DNA of 46,451 nt from Promethearchaeota archaeon (GCA_016839745.1 JAEOTS010000107.1:1-46451); one strand, 5' to 3'. Counted from the stretch's first letter, positions 28,284 through 36,131 are shown. The notes: generated by a model from the sequence alone, not told the origin. A program made the numbers and translations.

Positions 28284-29066
28284 ATGGATTGGGGAATGCA
28301 AAACCGATTGGCAAGAATTATAAAGCCTAAATCAGGGCATTGTGTCATGCTTGCGGTGGATCATGGCTATTTTGGTAATATACCGGGATCTCTAAAGTGT
28401 TTTGGGGATTTAAACCCTCTGTTTCAATATGCTGATGCCTTAATGCTTACTCGCGGGATGCTGAGGAGTTGTGTCTCAGCTGATTTCGATATTCCGATTG
28501 TATTAAGAGTATCAGCAGGCGCTAGCATGTTAAAAGAGCTTTCAAATGAAGAAATTAACGTAACCATCGAAGAAGCTATACGATTAAACGTATCAGCGAT
28601 AACTTGCTCAATCTTTGTTGGTGGAGAATTTGAAAAACAAAGTTTAATGAACTTATCCAAACTTGTTAATTGGGGACAAGAATACGGTATTCCAACTTTA
28701 GCAGTCACTGCTGTTGGAAGAGAAATGGTTAGAGATGACCGTTACCTTGGAATGGCTAGCAGAATGGCCGCTGAGTTAGGAGCTACTTTTGTTAAAACTT
28801 ACTATTGCGAAAACTTCGAAAATGTTACAGGAATCTGCCCCGTGCCCGTCGTTATTGCGGGAGGTAAGAAAACGCCTGAAAAAGAAGCACTACAAATGGC
28901 TAAGAATGCAATTAATGCTGGAGCTGTAGGTGTAGATATGGGACGGAATATATTCCAATCAGATAAACCAATAGGAATGATCAAGGCTGTGAGGGCAATT
29001 GTTCACGAAAATGCTTCAGTAGATGAAGCATATGAAATCTATAGTAATGGTCCAGTAGGATTATAA
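28284..29066 (+). CDS. LsrF/class I fructose-bisphosphate aldolase (DeoC-superfamily) homologue
   Basis: 260 residues. The sequence closely follows bacterial LsrF (3-hydroxy-5-phosphonooxypentane-2,4-dione thiolase): DWGMQNRLARI, VMLAVDHGYF (26-30), LTRGMLRS, TLAVTAVGREMVRDDRY, FVKTYYCENFE with the Schiff-base lysine K171, CPVPVVIAGGKKTPE and GAVGVDMGRNIFQS. LsrF breaks down phosphorylated autoinducer-2; no other lsr gene is nearby. In archaea the same superfamily includes class I FBP aldolase and the ADTH synthase of the alternative aromatic pathway, so a sugar-phosphate or aldol role is equally possible. Followed by a T-rich terminator. Confidence 0.85.
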   Translation: MDWGMQNRLARIIKPKSGHCVMLAVDHGYFGNIPGSLKCFGDLNPLFQYADALMLTRGMLRSCVSADFDIPIVLRVSAGASMLKELSNEEINVTIEEAIRLNVSAITCSIFVGGEFEKQSLMNLSKLVNWGQEYGIPTLAVTAVGREMVRDDRYLGMASRMAAELGATFVKTYYCENFENVTGICPVPVVIAGGKKTPEKEALQMAKNAINAGAVGVDMGRNIFQSDKPIGMIKAVRAIVHENASVDEAYEIYSNGPVGL

Positions 29067-29099
29067 TTTTATTTTTTTTATTTATATTTATTTATTTTA
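29066..29099 (+). terminator. T-rich terminator after LsrF-like gene
   Basis: A 34-base tract made almost only of T with scattered A follows the stop codon directly. This is typical of intrinsic termination in archaea. Confidence 0.45.
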
Positions 29100-29180
29100 A
29101 GAAAATTTTGTGTTAAGATTAAGTTCATAAATATTTCATAATTTTCCTTTATAATTACTTTAGAGATTTAACTCGCACTA

Positions 29181-30143
29181 ATGTCTTTACCTAATATTGA
29201 AAATCTTCAAATTTCTAAGGTTACTAAAAATTTATTATTAGTTCATCAAATCAAAGCATCAGGCATCTTTACAAGGTGCGACGGTTTAATTAAATTACCA
29301 GAAAAGGGTGTAAATAGGCACGCTATTATTATAGATCTTAATATTGAACCACAGTATGCAAATGCCATATACAATTCGTTTAAGCCCATTTCGGATTATA
29401 TATGCAGTCACACGCATTTAGATCACGCTGCTCATGTGCATATTTGGAGCGAAAAGGGAGTAAGCATATATACTCCCGTTCCAGAACACACGAATTTGTT
29501 AGATAGTTATAATTTTTTAAATAACTTTGGATTTTTAGAGTATATTGACTTAGAAACTGGAATGAGCTTTGTTAATTCAATGGGTTATAAAAGTTGTAAT
29601 GAAGTTATATCGTTTAAACCCGGTGACACATTAAGATTCGATAATTTCGAACTGCAAACCATCTCTTTTCCAGGGCACTCCTTAGGTCATGTTGGTTTTT
29701 ATTTTCCTTCCGAAAAAATTTTACATATAAGTTGTATGGGATTTGACCAAACTCAACTAGGAGTAAATGGTTTTGGCCCTTGGTATGGATTTAGGGATTG
29801 CTCTATTGAACAAACTATCAAGGATATTAATCTAGCTGAAGAGTTTTTTCTTAAAAAAGCAATTCAATTAACTTCGAGTCATTCATATGTAGTTAAAAAT
29901 CCCGATAGAACACCGTTTAATTATATGAGAAAAAAAATAGAAGAAAATCAAGAAAAAGTTAATTCTGCGCTAAAAACACTTGGTCATAAACTTACAATTG
30001 GCGAGAAAACAGAAGCGTTGCTTAAATTAGATATATTCTTTCCTAAAAGAAAAATAAAAGGAGCAATGCTAAAAATTTACGCTTTTTGGGAATCTTGGAT
30101 AATAAGAAAGCATATTGAAAGAAGCATAAGAAAAAATCTATAA
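29181..30143 (+). CDS. metallo-beta-lactamase-fold hydrolase
   Basis: 320 residues. The complete HxHxDH motif is in CSHTHLDHAAH, with the third histidine in SFPGHSLGHVG and a metal-bridging residue in the following strands. It differs from the degenerate MBL protein at 26186. The C-terminal quarter is helical and basic (KRKIKGAMLKIYAFWES). Substrate unknown: thioesterase, phosphodiesterase and lactonase members all share this motif. ATG 29181 follows an AT-rich promoter-like stretch. Separate transcription unit. Confidence 0.85.
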   Translation: MSLPNIENLQISKVTKNLLLVHQIKASGIFTRCDGLIKLPEKGVNRHAIIIDLNIEPQYANAIYNSFKPISDYICSHTHLDHAAHVHIWSEKGVSIYTPVPEHTNLLDSYNFLNNFGFLEYIDLETGMSFVNSMGYKSCNEVISFKPGDTLRFDNFELQTISFPGHSLGHVGFYFPSEKILHISCMGFDQTQLGVNGFGPWYGFRDCSIEQTIKDINLAEEFFLKKAIQLTSSHSYVVKNPDRTPFNYMRKKIEENQEKVNSALKTLGHKLTIGEKTEALLKLDIFFPKRKIKGAMLKIYAFWESWIIRKHIERSIRKNL

Positions 30144-30249
30144 ATAGCTCATTCTTTATTCTTTATTGGGCTCTAAAACAATTTTTATTTTTTATGAATA
30201 CTCTTGGAAAATTTTAGAAAAAAGTATATGTAATAGATAAATTTTTGGA

Positions 30250-31302
30250 TTATTCAACTAAATTAGGTTCTAAAATAACCTTTAACGATTCTGATGCTTC
30301 ACTAACAACTTTAAAGGCGTCCCCTGCTTTACTTAGAGGAAACCGATGAGTGATTAACTCTGTAACTTTGATTCTTTTTGATAATATCCACACATATGAC
30401 TCTTGGAGATCTTCAGGTGCAGCGCCGTATGAGGTTGTTATTGTTATTTCATTCCTCCAATAATCGTTAATAGGAACTTCTAAATTGACGCCAGGTCCTG
30501 GGACTGCAAAAAATATCACTGTACCTCCCGGTGCTACGCAATTTAAAGCCTGATTCGCTGCTGCTAAAGCTCCTGTACATACGATAACAATGTCAGCTAA
30601 TTTATTGTCATTGAATTCCAGAAGTTTCGAAGGAATGTCCTCATTTGCATGAAAAGTTTTATCAACTCCAAACTTACTTATCTTTCCTAACCTATAACTA
30701 CTAATATCTGTTGCAAAGACTTTTGTTGCTCCTCTTAATTTTGCTAACTGCGCGTGTAAGATTCCCGATACTCCACTACCTAATATTAAAACAGTTAAAC
30801 CTTTTCCAACATTAGCTAATCTTTGTGCTCTGCAAACACAGCCAAATGGCTCTATAAATACACCTTCTTCGTAAGACACAGATTTATCTAACACAAACAC
30901 GCCTTTTTTCTCGATATTTATTTTTGGGATTCTTACATATTCAGAAAAACCTCCAGGATCAAAATTCGTGCTGTGGAGCAAATCACAAGCTGTATGGTGT
31001 CCCTGATTACAATAATAACATTCAAAACAGGGAACATGATGAGAAACAAAAACGCGATCTCCTATTTTTAATCCCTTCACACCACTTCCTATTTCTACAA
31101 TGTCTCCTGCAATTTCATGTCCAAGAATTAAATTGTCTACTCCTAATTTTTTCATTTTCGCAAATCTATAATATTCTAAAACATCCGAACCGCAAATTCC
31201 TGATTTTTTGACTTTTACCAACAATTCTCCTGATCCTAGTATTGGTTTAGGAATCTCATCAAGTCTAATATCGTTATTATTATAATATCGAGCAATTTTC
31301 AT
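30250..31302 (-). CDS. zinc-dependent medium-chain alcohol/polyol dehydrogenase
   Basis: 350 residues of the MDR superfamily. Catalytic-zinc residues lie in KSGICGSDVLEYYR and LGHEIAGDIVEIG; the structural zinc is bound by the four cysteines of HVPCFECYYCNQGHHTACDL; NAD(P) is bound by VLILGSGVSGILHAQLAKLRG. Closest in pattern to sorbitol/threonine dehydrogenases; substrate (a secondary alcohol, polyol or amino alcohol) is not decidable. ATG 31302 is preceded by an AT-rich region. No cofactor-specific Asp/Arg call is made. Stands alone on the minus strand between two plus-strand genes. Confidence 0.92.
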   Translation of the reverse strand: MKIARYYNNNDIRLDEIPKPILGSGELLVKVKKSGICGSDVLEYYRFAKMKKLGVDNLILGHEIAGDIVEIGSGVKGLKIGDRVFVSHHVPCFECYYCNQGHHTACDLLHSTNFDPGGFSEYVRIPKINIEKKGVFVLDKSVSYEEGVFIEPFGCVCRAQRLANVGKGLTVLILGSGVSGILHAQLAKLRGATKVFATDISSYRLGKISKFGVDKTFHANEDIPSKLLEFNDNKLADIVIVCTGALAAANQALNCVAPGGTVIFFAVPGPGVNLEVPINDYWRNEITITTSYGAAPEDLQESYVWILSKRIKVTELITHRFPLSKAGDAFKVVSEASESLKVILEPNLVE

Positions 31303-31444
31303 ATTAAGGTTAAAATATATTCTAATTTTAATTAATATTGTAAATATGTTGTGTATTAGTTTAATTCTTTATTTAAAATTAATATTTAAAATTTATTAAA
31401 GACAATATTTTACCATAACTAAGAAAATTATTGTGAAAGAAAAA

Positions 31445-31834
31445 ATGGTTGAAGTAAAAAAAGAATTATTGGCACCATGTGGTTTATGGTGTGGTGTGTG
31501 TGCAATATATATTGCACATCAAGATAATAACATGAAATTTAAAGAGAAATTACTACCTGTATATCGAGCTTTTGCAAAAAATGCGGATGATATTGCATGT
31601 ACGGGTTGCTTTTCTGATGGAGTTGTTTTTCCAGTCTGTAGGGCGTGTCCGGTCAAGAAGTGTTGTAAAGAAAAGAATATTGAGGGCTGTTATCAGTGTG
31701 AAGATTTTCCATGTAAATATGTTGATAATTTTCCTATTCCGGTAGGGAAAAAGGTTATTCTAAGAGCGATCCCATATTGGCGAGAACACGGAACAGAAAA
31801 ATTTGTAGAAGAAGAAAAGAAAAGATATCATTGA
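31445..31834 (+). CDS. DUF3795 cysteine-rich protein, ended by an in-frame TGA
   Basis: About 129 residues up to TGA 31832-31834. Matches the DUF3795 pattern: LAPCGLWCGVCAIY, ACTGCFSDG, CRACPVKKCCKE, GCYQCEDFPC. Function unknown; presumed metal- or cluster-binding. GTG 31433 is possible, but ATG 31445 gives the usual short lead-in. The sequence does not end naturally: the frame continues after the TGA into a clean zinc ribbon up to TAG 31907-31909 (see the next entry), so the true protein may be about 155 residues. It is downstream of a divergent promoter region with the alcohol dehydrogenase. Confidence 0.82.
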   Translation: MVEVKKELLAPCGLWCGVCAIYIAHQDNNMKFKEKLLPVYRAFAKNADDIACTGCFSDGVVFPVCRACPVKKCCKEKNIEGCYQCEDFPCKYVDNFPIPVGKKVILRAIPYWREHGTEKFVEEEKKRYH

Positions 31835-31909
31835 CCAGATTGTGGAAATCAATTATTTCGAGGAGCAAAAAGATGTAACAAGTGCAAGGTTGAGGTTAAC
31901 ATAGATTAG
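31832..31909 (+). other. in-frame TGA inside a zinc-ribbon tail of the DUF3795 gene
   Basis: The TGA at 31832-31834 follows KKRYH and is followed in the same frame by PDCGNQLFRGAKRCNKCK and a few more residues, ending at TAG 31907-31909. With a cysteine in place of the stop, this is a CxxC...CxxC zinc ribbon, as often seen at the end of related proteins. TGA differs by one base from the cysteine codons TGT/TGC. Possible readings: selenocysteine, a recent nonsense mutation, or a sequence error. I found no clear SECIS-like hairpin in the 100 bases on either side of the gene end. Confidence 0.6.
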
Positions 31910-31937
31910 AGAATATAAAATAATAAAAATAAATTTG

Positions 31938-32144
31938 TTAAGATCTATTACTTTTATTGCTCCTGATAAGCATTTTAAAAGTTCTTTCTTCTAAATCGTT
32001 GAACATTTTTAATTCTTCATCCAAGAACTCGCTCAACGCAGTTCTAATCGCCTCGCTTCGACTAGGATATATCCCTAAATCATTTAAAGTCTGAATTGCT
32101 TCTAAATACTTCTCAGGCAAGTTTATAGTAATTATCTTCATCAT
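31938..32144 (-). CDS. ribbon-helix-helix (CopG/MetJ-type) regulator
   Basis: 68 residues. N-terminal strand MKIITINLPEKYLEAI followed by the two helices NDLGIYPSRSEAIRTAL is the standard RHH layout (residues 3-45); the tail is charged. It binds DNA as a dimer, probably as a small repressor. The gene starts at ATG 32144 (an adjacent ATG gives one residue less). A palindromic site about 85 bases upstream (32228-32250) is a candidate operator. The nearby DUF3795 gene converges on it. No toxin partner is seen, so it is unlikely to be an antitoxin. Confidence 0.85.
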   Translation of the reverse strand: MMKIITINLPEKYLEAIQTLNDLGIYPSRSEAIRTALSEFLDEELKMFNDLEERTFKMLIRSNKSNRS

Positions 32145-32227
32145 TTACAACCCTTAATTTACTTATAATATAAATATGAACTACTTATTTTTTGATTAAT
32201 TATCATATTTCGTCGGATGACTTATAA

Positions 32228-32250
32228 ATTAAGAGTATTAATACCTTAAT
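32228..32250. promoter_or_regulatory. candidate operator of the RHH regulator
   Basis: ATTAAG (32228-32233) pairs with CTTAAT (32245-32250), and the perfect palindrome GTATTAATAC (32235-32244) lies between them, offset by one base. The whole lies between the regulator start (32144) and the end of the next minus-strand gene, 84 bases upstream of the regulator. RHH proteins often bind such short dyads upstream of their own gene. Confidence 0.35.
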
Positions 32251-32324
32251 GGTGTTAACTACTTAATTTTTTACGAATAACTGATGTTAATTCATTAATA
32301 TAAAAGAAAAAGATTTATTCTCAT

Positions 32325-33077
32325 TCAAATTGGTTTATTTAAAGATTTAATGTGTAAAACTAAAGAAAACGATGATGTGTAAAGTTCAGCATGACTAATT
32401 TCTTTGATATTTTTTAAGTAAGTTAGACTATAGTCTGCTTCCCGCTTTAAGAAGTTAACATCTCTAGTTTTTCTATCATTATCTAAATACACATCAACTT
32501 GTAGCACATTTTCATCTAATTTTTTGGGTAGCTGGGGAGTCAAATTAAAAGTGAATATTAAATCCGGTTTTGAAGAATCTTCTGCATCTATAACAAATAA
32601 TACATTTGGTTGAGTATAGGAAATAAACGATTCTAAATTGTAGAAGAAATCATCGATCTTTATATTAAGCTCTGTATCTTCCAAAACGCTGCAATCGCTA
32701 ATTTTTGGAAATAGAAACTTTTCCTTTCCTCTAAAAGCAAGGTCAATTTCGTTTAAACTTAAAAATTTTTTAAAAATTTCATCGTTTTTTTCTAAAATAA
32801 ACTCTTCCGTAATTGGATCAGACTTTGTATATATTATTAGAGAGCTTGAGGACATCAAATTGATCTTTTGATAATACATTTTGTAATCAGGGCTATAAGG
32901 TATATTAATAACATCCTTATTACCACCTAAACCAAGTTGGGCCATAATATTCATTGGAACTTGACTTGTTAATGTTAACAATAGAAAGGAGCGAAAATCT
33001 TCGAGTTCAAGGAAATTTGTAAATCCATTAAAATATTCATTAACGATTTTTATTTTATCAACTAATGCTTCGGACAT
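32325..33077 (-). CDS. unknown soluble protein
   Basis: 250 residues; I do not recognise the family. It starts with a helix (ALVDKIKIVNEYFNG), has strand-rich stretches (LIIYTKSDPITEEFIL, NVLFVIDAEDSSKPDLIFTFNL), and ends ISHAELYTSSFSLVLHIKSL. No cysteine cluster, P-loop, membrane segment or signal peptide. The pattern may be a beta-sandwich or longin-like regulatory domain; this is a guess. It lies 55 bases upstream of the end of the DtxR-type gene on the same strand, so DtxR could be its upstream operon partner. Confidence 0.75.
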   Translation of the reverse strand: MSEALVDKIKIVNEYFNGFTNFLELEDFRSFLLLTLTSQVPMNIMAQLGLGGNKDVINIPYSPDYKMYYQKINLMSSSSLIIYTKSDPITEEFILEKNDEIFKKFLSLNEIDLAFRGKEKFLFPKISDCSVLEDTELNIKIDDFFYNLESFISYTQPNVLFVIDAEDSSKPDLIFTFNLTPQLPKKLDENVLQVDVYLDNDRKTRDVNFLKREADYSLTYLKNIKEISHAELYTSSFSLVLHIKSLNKPI

Positions 33078-33132
33078 ACCAAATTCATCTGAGAATTGTA
33101 ATAAATCAATAAAGCATCAATGATAATTAAAT

Positions 33133-33546
33133 CTATTTATGATATTTTAAAATGAAGTCGCGGAAGGAATCTTTTACTTCTTGAGTTATATGGTGTTCAA
33201 TCTCGCAAGAAATTTTCTCAACAACTTCCTCATCATCAATTTTTAAAATATCTGTAAAAAAAGTTCGGAGTAACGAATGAGTCTCTTCCAATTGAAGCGC
33301 GTATTTTTTTCCCTTATCAGTCAACCTAATTGATTTTCTGGGTTCCCACTTTATTAGTCGGGTGTTTTTTAATTTCTCAAGCATTCCGGATACGGAAGCA
33401 GGCTCAACTTGGAGATTTTCAGCTATCTCCTTATTTGTTACCCACCCTCCTTTTTTTTTCTTTGAGATAGTAAAGATAATATCTAAATATCTCTGATAGC
33501 TCTCAGGTATCTCTGAAATTTCGGGATTTTCTTTATTCTTGGACAT
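33133..33546 (-). CDS. DtxR/MntR-family metal-dependent transcription regulator
   Basis: 137 residues. Residues about 15-85 form a winged helix (YQRYLDIIFTI, VTNKEIAENLQVEPASVSGMLEKLKN, IRLTDKGKKYAL), then the metal-binding and dimerisation helix with ISCEIEHHI, the family hallmark. It lacks the C-terminal SH3-like domain, as MntR does. Probably represses metal-uptake or metal-use genes on Mn or Fe binding. A small dyad at 33550-33566, just upstream of the ATG, could be an autoregulatory site. The next gene downstream is an unknown protein. Confidence 0.9.
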   Translation of the reverse strand: MSKNKENPEISEIPESYQRYLDIIFTISKKKKGGWVTNKEIAENLQVEPASVSGMLEKLKNTRLIKWEPRKSIRLTDKGKKYALQLEETHSLLRTFFTDILKIDDEEVVEKISCEIEHHITQEVKDSFRDFILKYHK

Positions 33547-33549
33547 TTT

Positions 33550-33566
33550 AATAATAAACGATTATT
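33550..33566. promoter_or_regulatory. small dyad upstream of the DtxR-type gene
   Basis: AATAAT (33550-33555) and ATTATT (33561-33566), separated by five bases, lie four bases beyond the DtxR ATG. The dyad is AT-only, so it could be chance. Confidence 0.2.
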
Positions 33567-33682
33567 GCTTTTACATGATGGATAACGCAATTTAATCTTA
33601 AAAATGTTTTTAAAATAATTTGAAAATTGAGTTGTGTAATTAGACTTAAAAAAGATGTAAAGTTGATTTCTTTTGACCAATA

Positions 33683-34261
33683 GTGAATAAAAAGAATTTC
33701 CCGGGGTTGTTAGTGTTAGTTGTAGGTAACTCTGGTTCCGGTAAAGATTCGATAATGAAAGGAGTAAAGGAAAGATTTCCTTCTAAGCTTAAAAATATTT
33801 ATCTTACGCAAAGAATTATAACAAGACCCTCTTCCAAAACTGAAGATAATATTGCTGTTACACCAGAAGAATTTAAAAAAATGTCAGCGCGGGATAAATT
33901 TGCATTGCAATGGCATATTTATGGCCTCGATTATGGTGTGCCAATAGAAATTGATGAACAGATGAAAAAAGGTCATCCTGTCCTCGTAAATGTTAGTAGA
34001 ACAATTGTGAAAAAAGCTCGTGAAATTTACCAAAACATTTTGGTTGTATTTATAGAAGTTCCTTTTGAAATTACTCTTGAAAGAGTAAAAGAACGCGCAA
34101 GAGAAAGTGGAGAAAGATTGGAAGAGAGAATTCAAAGGGCAAGAAAAAATCAAAACTTTCCAGACGCAGACATCATTGTTGATAATTCCGGAGATTTAGA
34201 AAATGCAATTAATCAATTTTTAAACTATCTTCTAACTGCTGTCAAAGCAAAAGAAAAATAA
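33683..34261 (+). CDS. phnN: PhnN-like ribose 1,5-bisphosphate phosphokinase
   Basis: 192 residues of the guanylate-kinase-like fold. Walker A GNSGSGKDS (15-23), IITRPSSKTEDNI, FALQWHIYGLDYGVP (a PhnN hallmark) and late LERVKERARESGERLEERIQR. PhnN turns ribose 1,5-bisphosphate into PRPP with ATP. In bacteria it acts in phosphonate breakdown; no phn genes are nearby. In archaea, ribose 1,5-bisphosphate comes from nucleotide degradation, which is a plausible alternative role. Start GTG 33683. It is followed by tRNA-His. Confidence 0.85.
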   Translation: MNKKNFPGLLVLVVGNSGSGKDSIMKGVKERFPSKLKNIYLTQRIITRPSSKTEDNIAVTPEEFKKMSARDKFALQWHIYGLDYGVPIEIDEQMKKGHPVLVNVSRTIVKKAREIYQNILVVFIEVPFEITLERVKERARESGERLEERIQRARKNQNFPDADIIVDNSGDLENAINQFLNYLLTAVKAKEK

Positions 34262-34289
34262 TAAAACGCATAAAATTTTTTTAATAGGT

Positions 34290-34298
34290 AATATTATA
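34290..34298 (+). promoter_or_regulatory. TATA-like box of tRNA-His
   Basis: The run AATATTATA ends about 28 bases before the tRNA 5' end, the expected archaeal spacing. A short dyad (TTACTT/AAGTAA, 34303-34316) lies between them. Confidence 0.35.
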
Positions 34299-34325
34299 TC
34301 ACTTACTTCTAAGTAATTTTACAAT

Positions 34326-34428
34326 GGCCCGGTTCGTATAGTGGTTAGTATTGGGGACAGTTCTTGAGTATTACTCGGGAATATCCAATGTGAATCCCTA
34401 GAGGCGAGTTCAATTCTCGCATCGGGCC
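34326..34428 (+). tRNA. tRNA-His(GTG) with a 30-base intron
   Basis: G-1 (34326) is encoded and pairs with C73 (34428), the hallmark of tRNA-His. Acceptor GCCCGGT (34327-34333) pairs with ATCGGGC (34421-34427). D arm is GTATAGTGGTTAGTAT. Anticodon stem GGGGA (34353-34357) pairs with TCCCT (34395-34399), and the T arm GCGAG-TTCAATT-CTCGC is regular. Between stem halves are 37 bases instead of 7. Removing 34359-34388 gives the loop CTGTGAA with U33 and anticodon GTG. The intron would sit at 32/33 rather than the common 37/38. TTC/GAA and TTG/CAA pairs with three-base bulges form a bulge-helix-bulge-like splice structure. The exact junction may shift by one base. Confidence 0.93.
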
Positions 34429-34552
34429 CTCTTATATTTTAAAAGGTTAAGTTATTTACTTTTGGGTGTTTTTCATAAAATGTAAAGTAGAAAATTAATA
34501 TCTTTTAATATATTTTCAATAACAATTTAACGATAAACTTTAGGTTTACATT

Positions 34553-35005
34553 ATGGTTGATCTAGATCCAGATAAACTTCGCAAAATACCTGGATGGGAA
34601 AATGCTCCGATTCACATATGCATGGATGCTGATTGTCGAGGACTGACTTTTTGTTGTAAACCAGGGCATTCTCTTACATTTGGTTATAAATGTACTAGAG
34701 ACGAATCTTTAAACGATATAGGACTGAGCCCAGAAGATTTTATGAAAATAAAGGAAGGTTTTTCAAAAGAAAACGATTGGGATTCTGATCTTGTTTGTTT
34801 TGGTTCAATTTCTTACTGTTGCATGCGACGAGGAGGATGTTCAAGAAGGGATCCCGCGTTAGAAATTAGATATCCAGATAAAACCAGAGAGGAATACATG
34901 GAAATATATTTCGAGAAAAAGAAGGAATTATCAAAGAAGATACTTGAATTCGTGAACGCTAACGGAGGCAAGGAGAAAGTCGGACCTTATTTGGATTTAT
35001 TTTGA
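34553..35005 (+). CDS. methanogenesis marker 9-like cysteine-rich protein
   Basis: 150 residues. The pattern IPGWENAPIHICMDADC, RGLTFCCKPGHSL, FGYKCTRDE, VCFGSISYCCMRRGGCSRRD matches what I recall as the 'methanogenesis marker 9 domain' family. Nine cysteines (including two CC pairs) imply cluster or metal binding. Function is unknown; despite the family name it occurs here with no methyl-CoM reductase in the window. It starts ATG 34553, after tRNA-His, and is followed by the DHH phosphoesterase at 35072. Confidence 0.78.
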   Translation: MVDLDPDKLRKIPGWENAPIHICMDADCRGLTFCCKPGHSLTFGYKCTRDESLNDIGLSPEDFMKIKEGFSKENDWDSDLVCFGSISYCCMRRGGCSRRDPALEIRYPDKTREEYMEIYFEKKKELSKKILEFVNANGGKEKVGPYLDLF

Positions 35006-35071
35006 AATGAAATTTAAAAAATAGATTTACTCTTATCGTTTAATTAATTTTCTGCGAGTAAATAAATAAGA

Positions 35072-36025
35072 ATGATAGTTTCACTGACTCATGAACACGA
35101 TCTTGACGGATTAGGTTCACAAGCAATTATTCGACGTTATTTTAATTTAAGTTCTGAAAACCGCAATAATGAGATAATTTATTATTTTGCAGATTATACT
35201 GATTTTGTTAAGAAAATTAACACTATTTTGAGTACAGAGTCAATTCCATCTCACTTAATTATCTCAGACATAGGATTTAACGATTCATTTAAAGAGATAT
35301 TCTCTAATTTTAAAGAAGCAGGAAATAAAGGGTGTCAAATTTGTTGGTTTGATCATCACATAGTAGATGAATCAATAAAAGAAGAAATTAGGTCCATAAT
35401 TCATCTTTACATCAATGATCCTGAAAAATGTGCGGCTGAAATCGTTAAAAATTATTATTTGAAAAATGATAAGATTGCGTCTAAAATTGCGGAATTCGCC
35501 AGAGACACTGATTTTAGAACGAATAGATATGATTTGGCTTCAGATTTGCAATCCATCATTGGTTATAATCGTGGAGCTCAAAAAAATAAAAACAAGCATA
35601 AAATTGTTGATTTACTTTCTCAGGGTGATTTCCATAATCCTTGGTTTACGGAACAACTAAGCTCCTTAAATGAATGGCTTGAAGAAGAATCTACTTTTTC
35701 CTTAAATCACGCAATCATTTTTCCAGTGGAATCTTTTGGTGATTTAGTTGTTTCTTGGGCTAAAATTGGAGGAGGTAGAATAACCAAGATTTTGAAACAA
35801 AAATACATCGGCGCAAAAGCATTCATTGGAATTGACACACGTAGTAAGGATGTCATTATCTACAGTAATTTTATTAATTGTAGAGAGTTCGCAAGGGAAT
35901 TTGAAGGTGGAGGTCATAAAGAGCGAGCAGGTTTCAAATACCCACGAATTTTCAAAGAAATTGATGTTCTGAATCCTTCCTTTATAGAAGATATTAAAAA
36001 GATAATTCGTAAATTTAGTCATTAA
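35072..36025 (+). CDS. DHH/DHHA1-family phosphoesterase
   Basis: 317 residues. N-terminal SLTHEHDLDGLGSQAIIRR (first metal motif), SDIGFND, DHH at 94-96 (CWFDHHIVDE), FARDTDF, and the C-terminal DHHA1 motif GGGHKERAGF. Members are RecJ-like exonucleases or nanoRNA/cyclic-dinucleotide phosphodiesterases; size (317) fits an NrnA/archaeal RecJ-like protein. Substrate not decidable. It shares the strand with the marker-9-like gene (66-base gap). Ends before a hairpin at 36112. Confidence 0.9.
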   Translation: MIVSLTHEHDLDGLGSQAIIRRYFNLSSENRNNEIIYYFADYTDFVKKINTILSTESIPSHLIISDIGFNDSFKEIFSNFKEAGNKGCQICWFDHHIVDESIKEEIRSIIHLYINDPEKCAAEIVKNYYLKNDKIASKIAEFARDTDFRTNRYDLASDLQSIIGYNRGAQKNKNKHKIVDLLSQGDFHNPWFTEQLSSLNEWLEEESTFSLNHAIIFPVESFGDLVVSWAKIGGGRITKILKQKYIGAKAFIGIDTRSKDVIIYSNFINCREFAREFEGGGHKERAGFKYPRIFKEIDVLNPSFIEDIKKIIRKFSH

Positions 36026-36111
36026 ATCTCTTGTTTTGATTAAATTAGTTATGGGATCGTATGTAATATCTGAAGATAGCCTAAGGTATTACTACTCATT
36101 ATACAAAATTG

Positions 36112-36131
36112 CGTGAAATTGGTGTTTCACG
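36112..36131. terminator. hairpin between convergent genes
   Basis: CGTGAAA (36112-36118) and TTTCACG (36125-36131) form a seven-base-pair hairpin with a six-base loop, between the convergent DHH (ends 36025) and Hsp20 (ends 36189) genes. No T-run follows on either strand, so a terminator role is weakly supported. Confidence 0.25.

Noticed and set aside
31835..31940. SECIS element for the TGA at 31832
   Set aside because: Sequence after the gene end is plain AT-rich with no GC-rich stem or internal-loop pattern that I could identify.
34326..34428. Reading the tRNA as tRNA-Asp or tRNA-Glu from its D arm
   Set aside because: G-1, C73 and the GTG anticodon after intron removal fit tRNA-His only.
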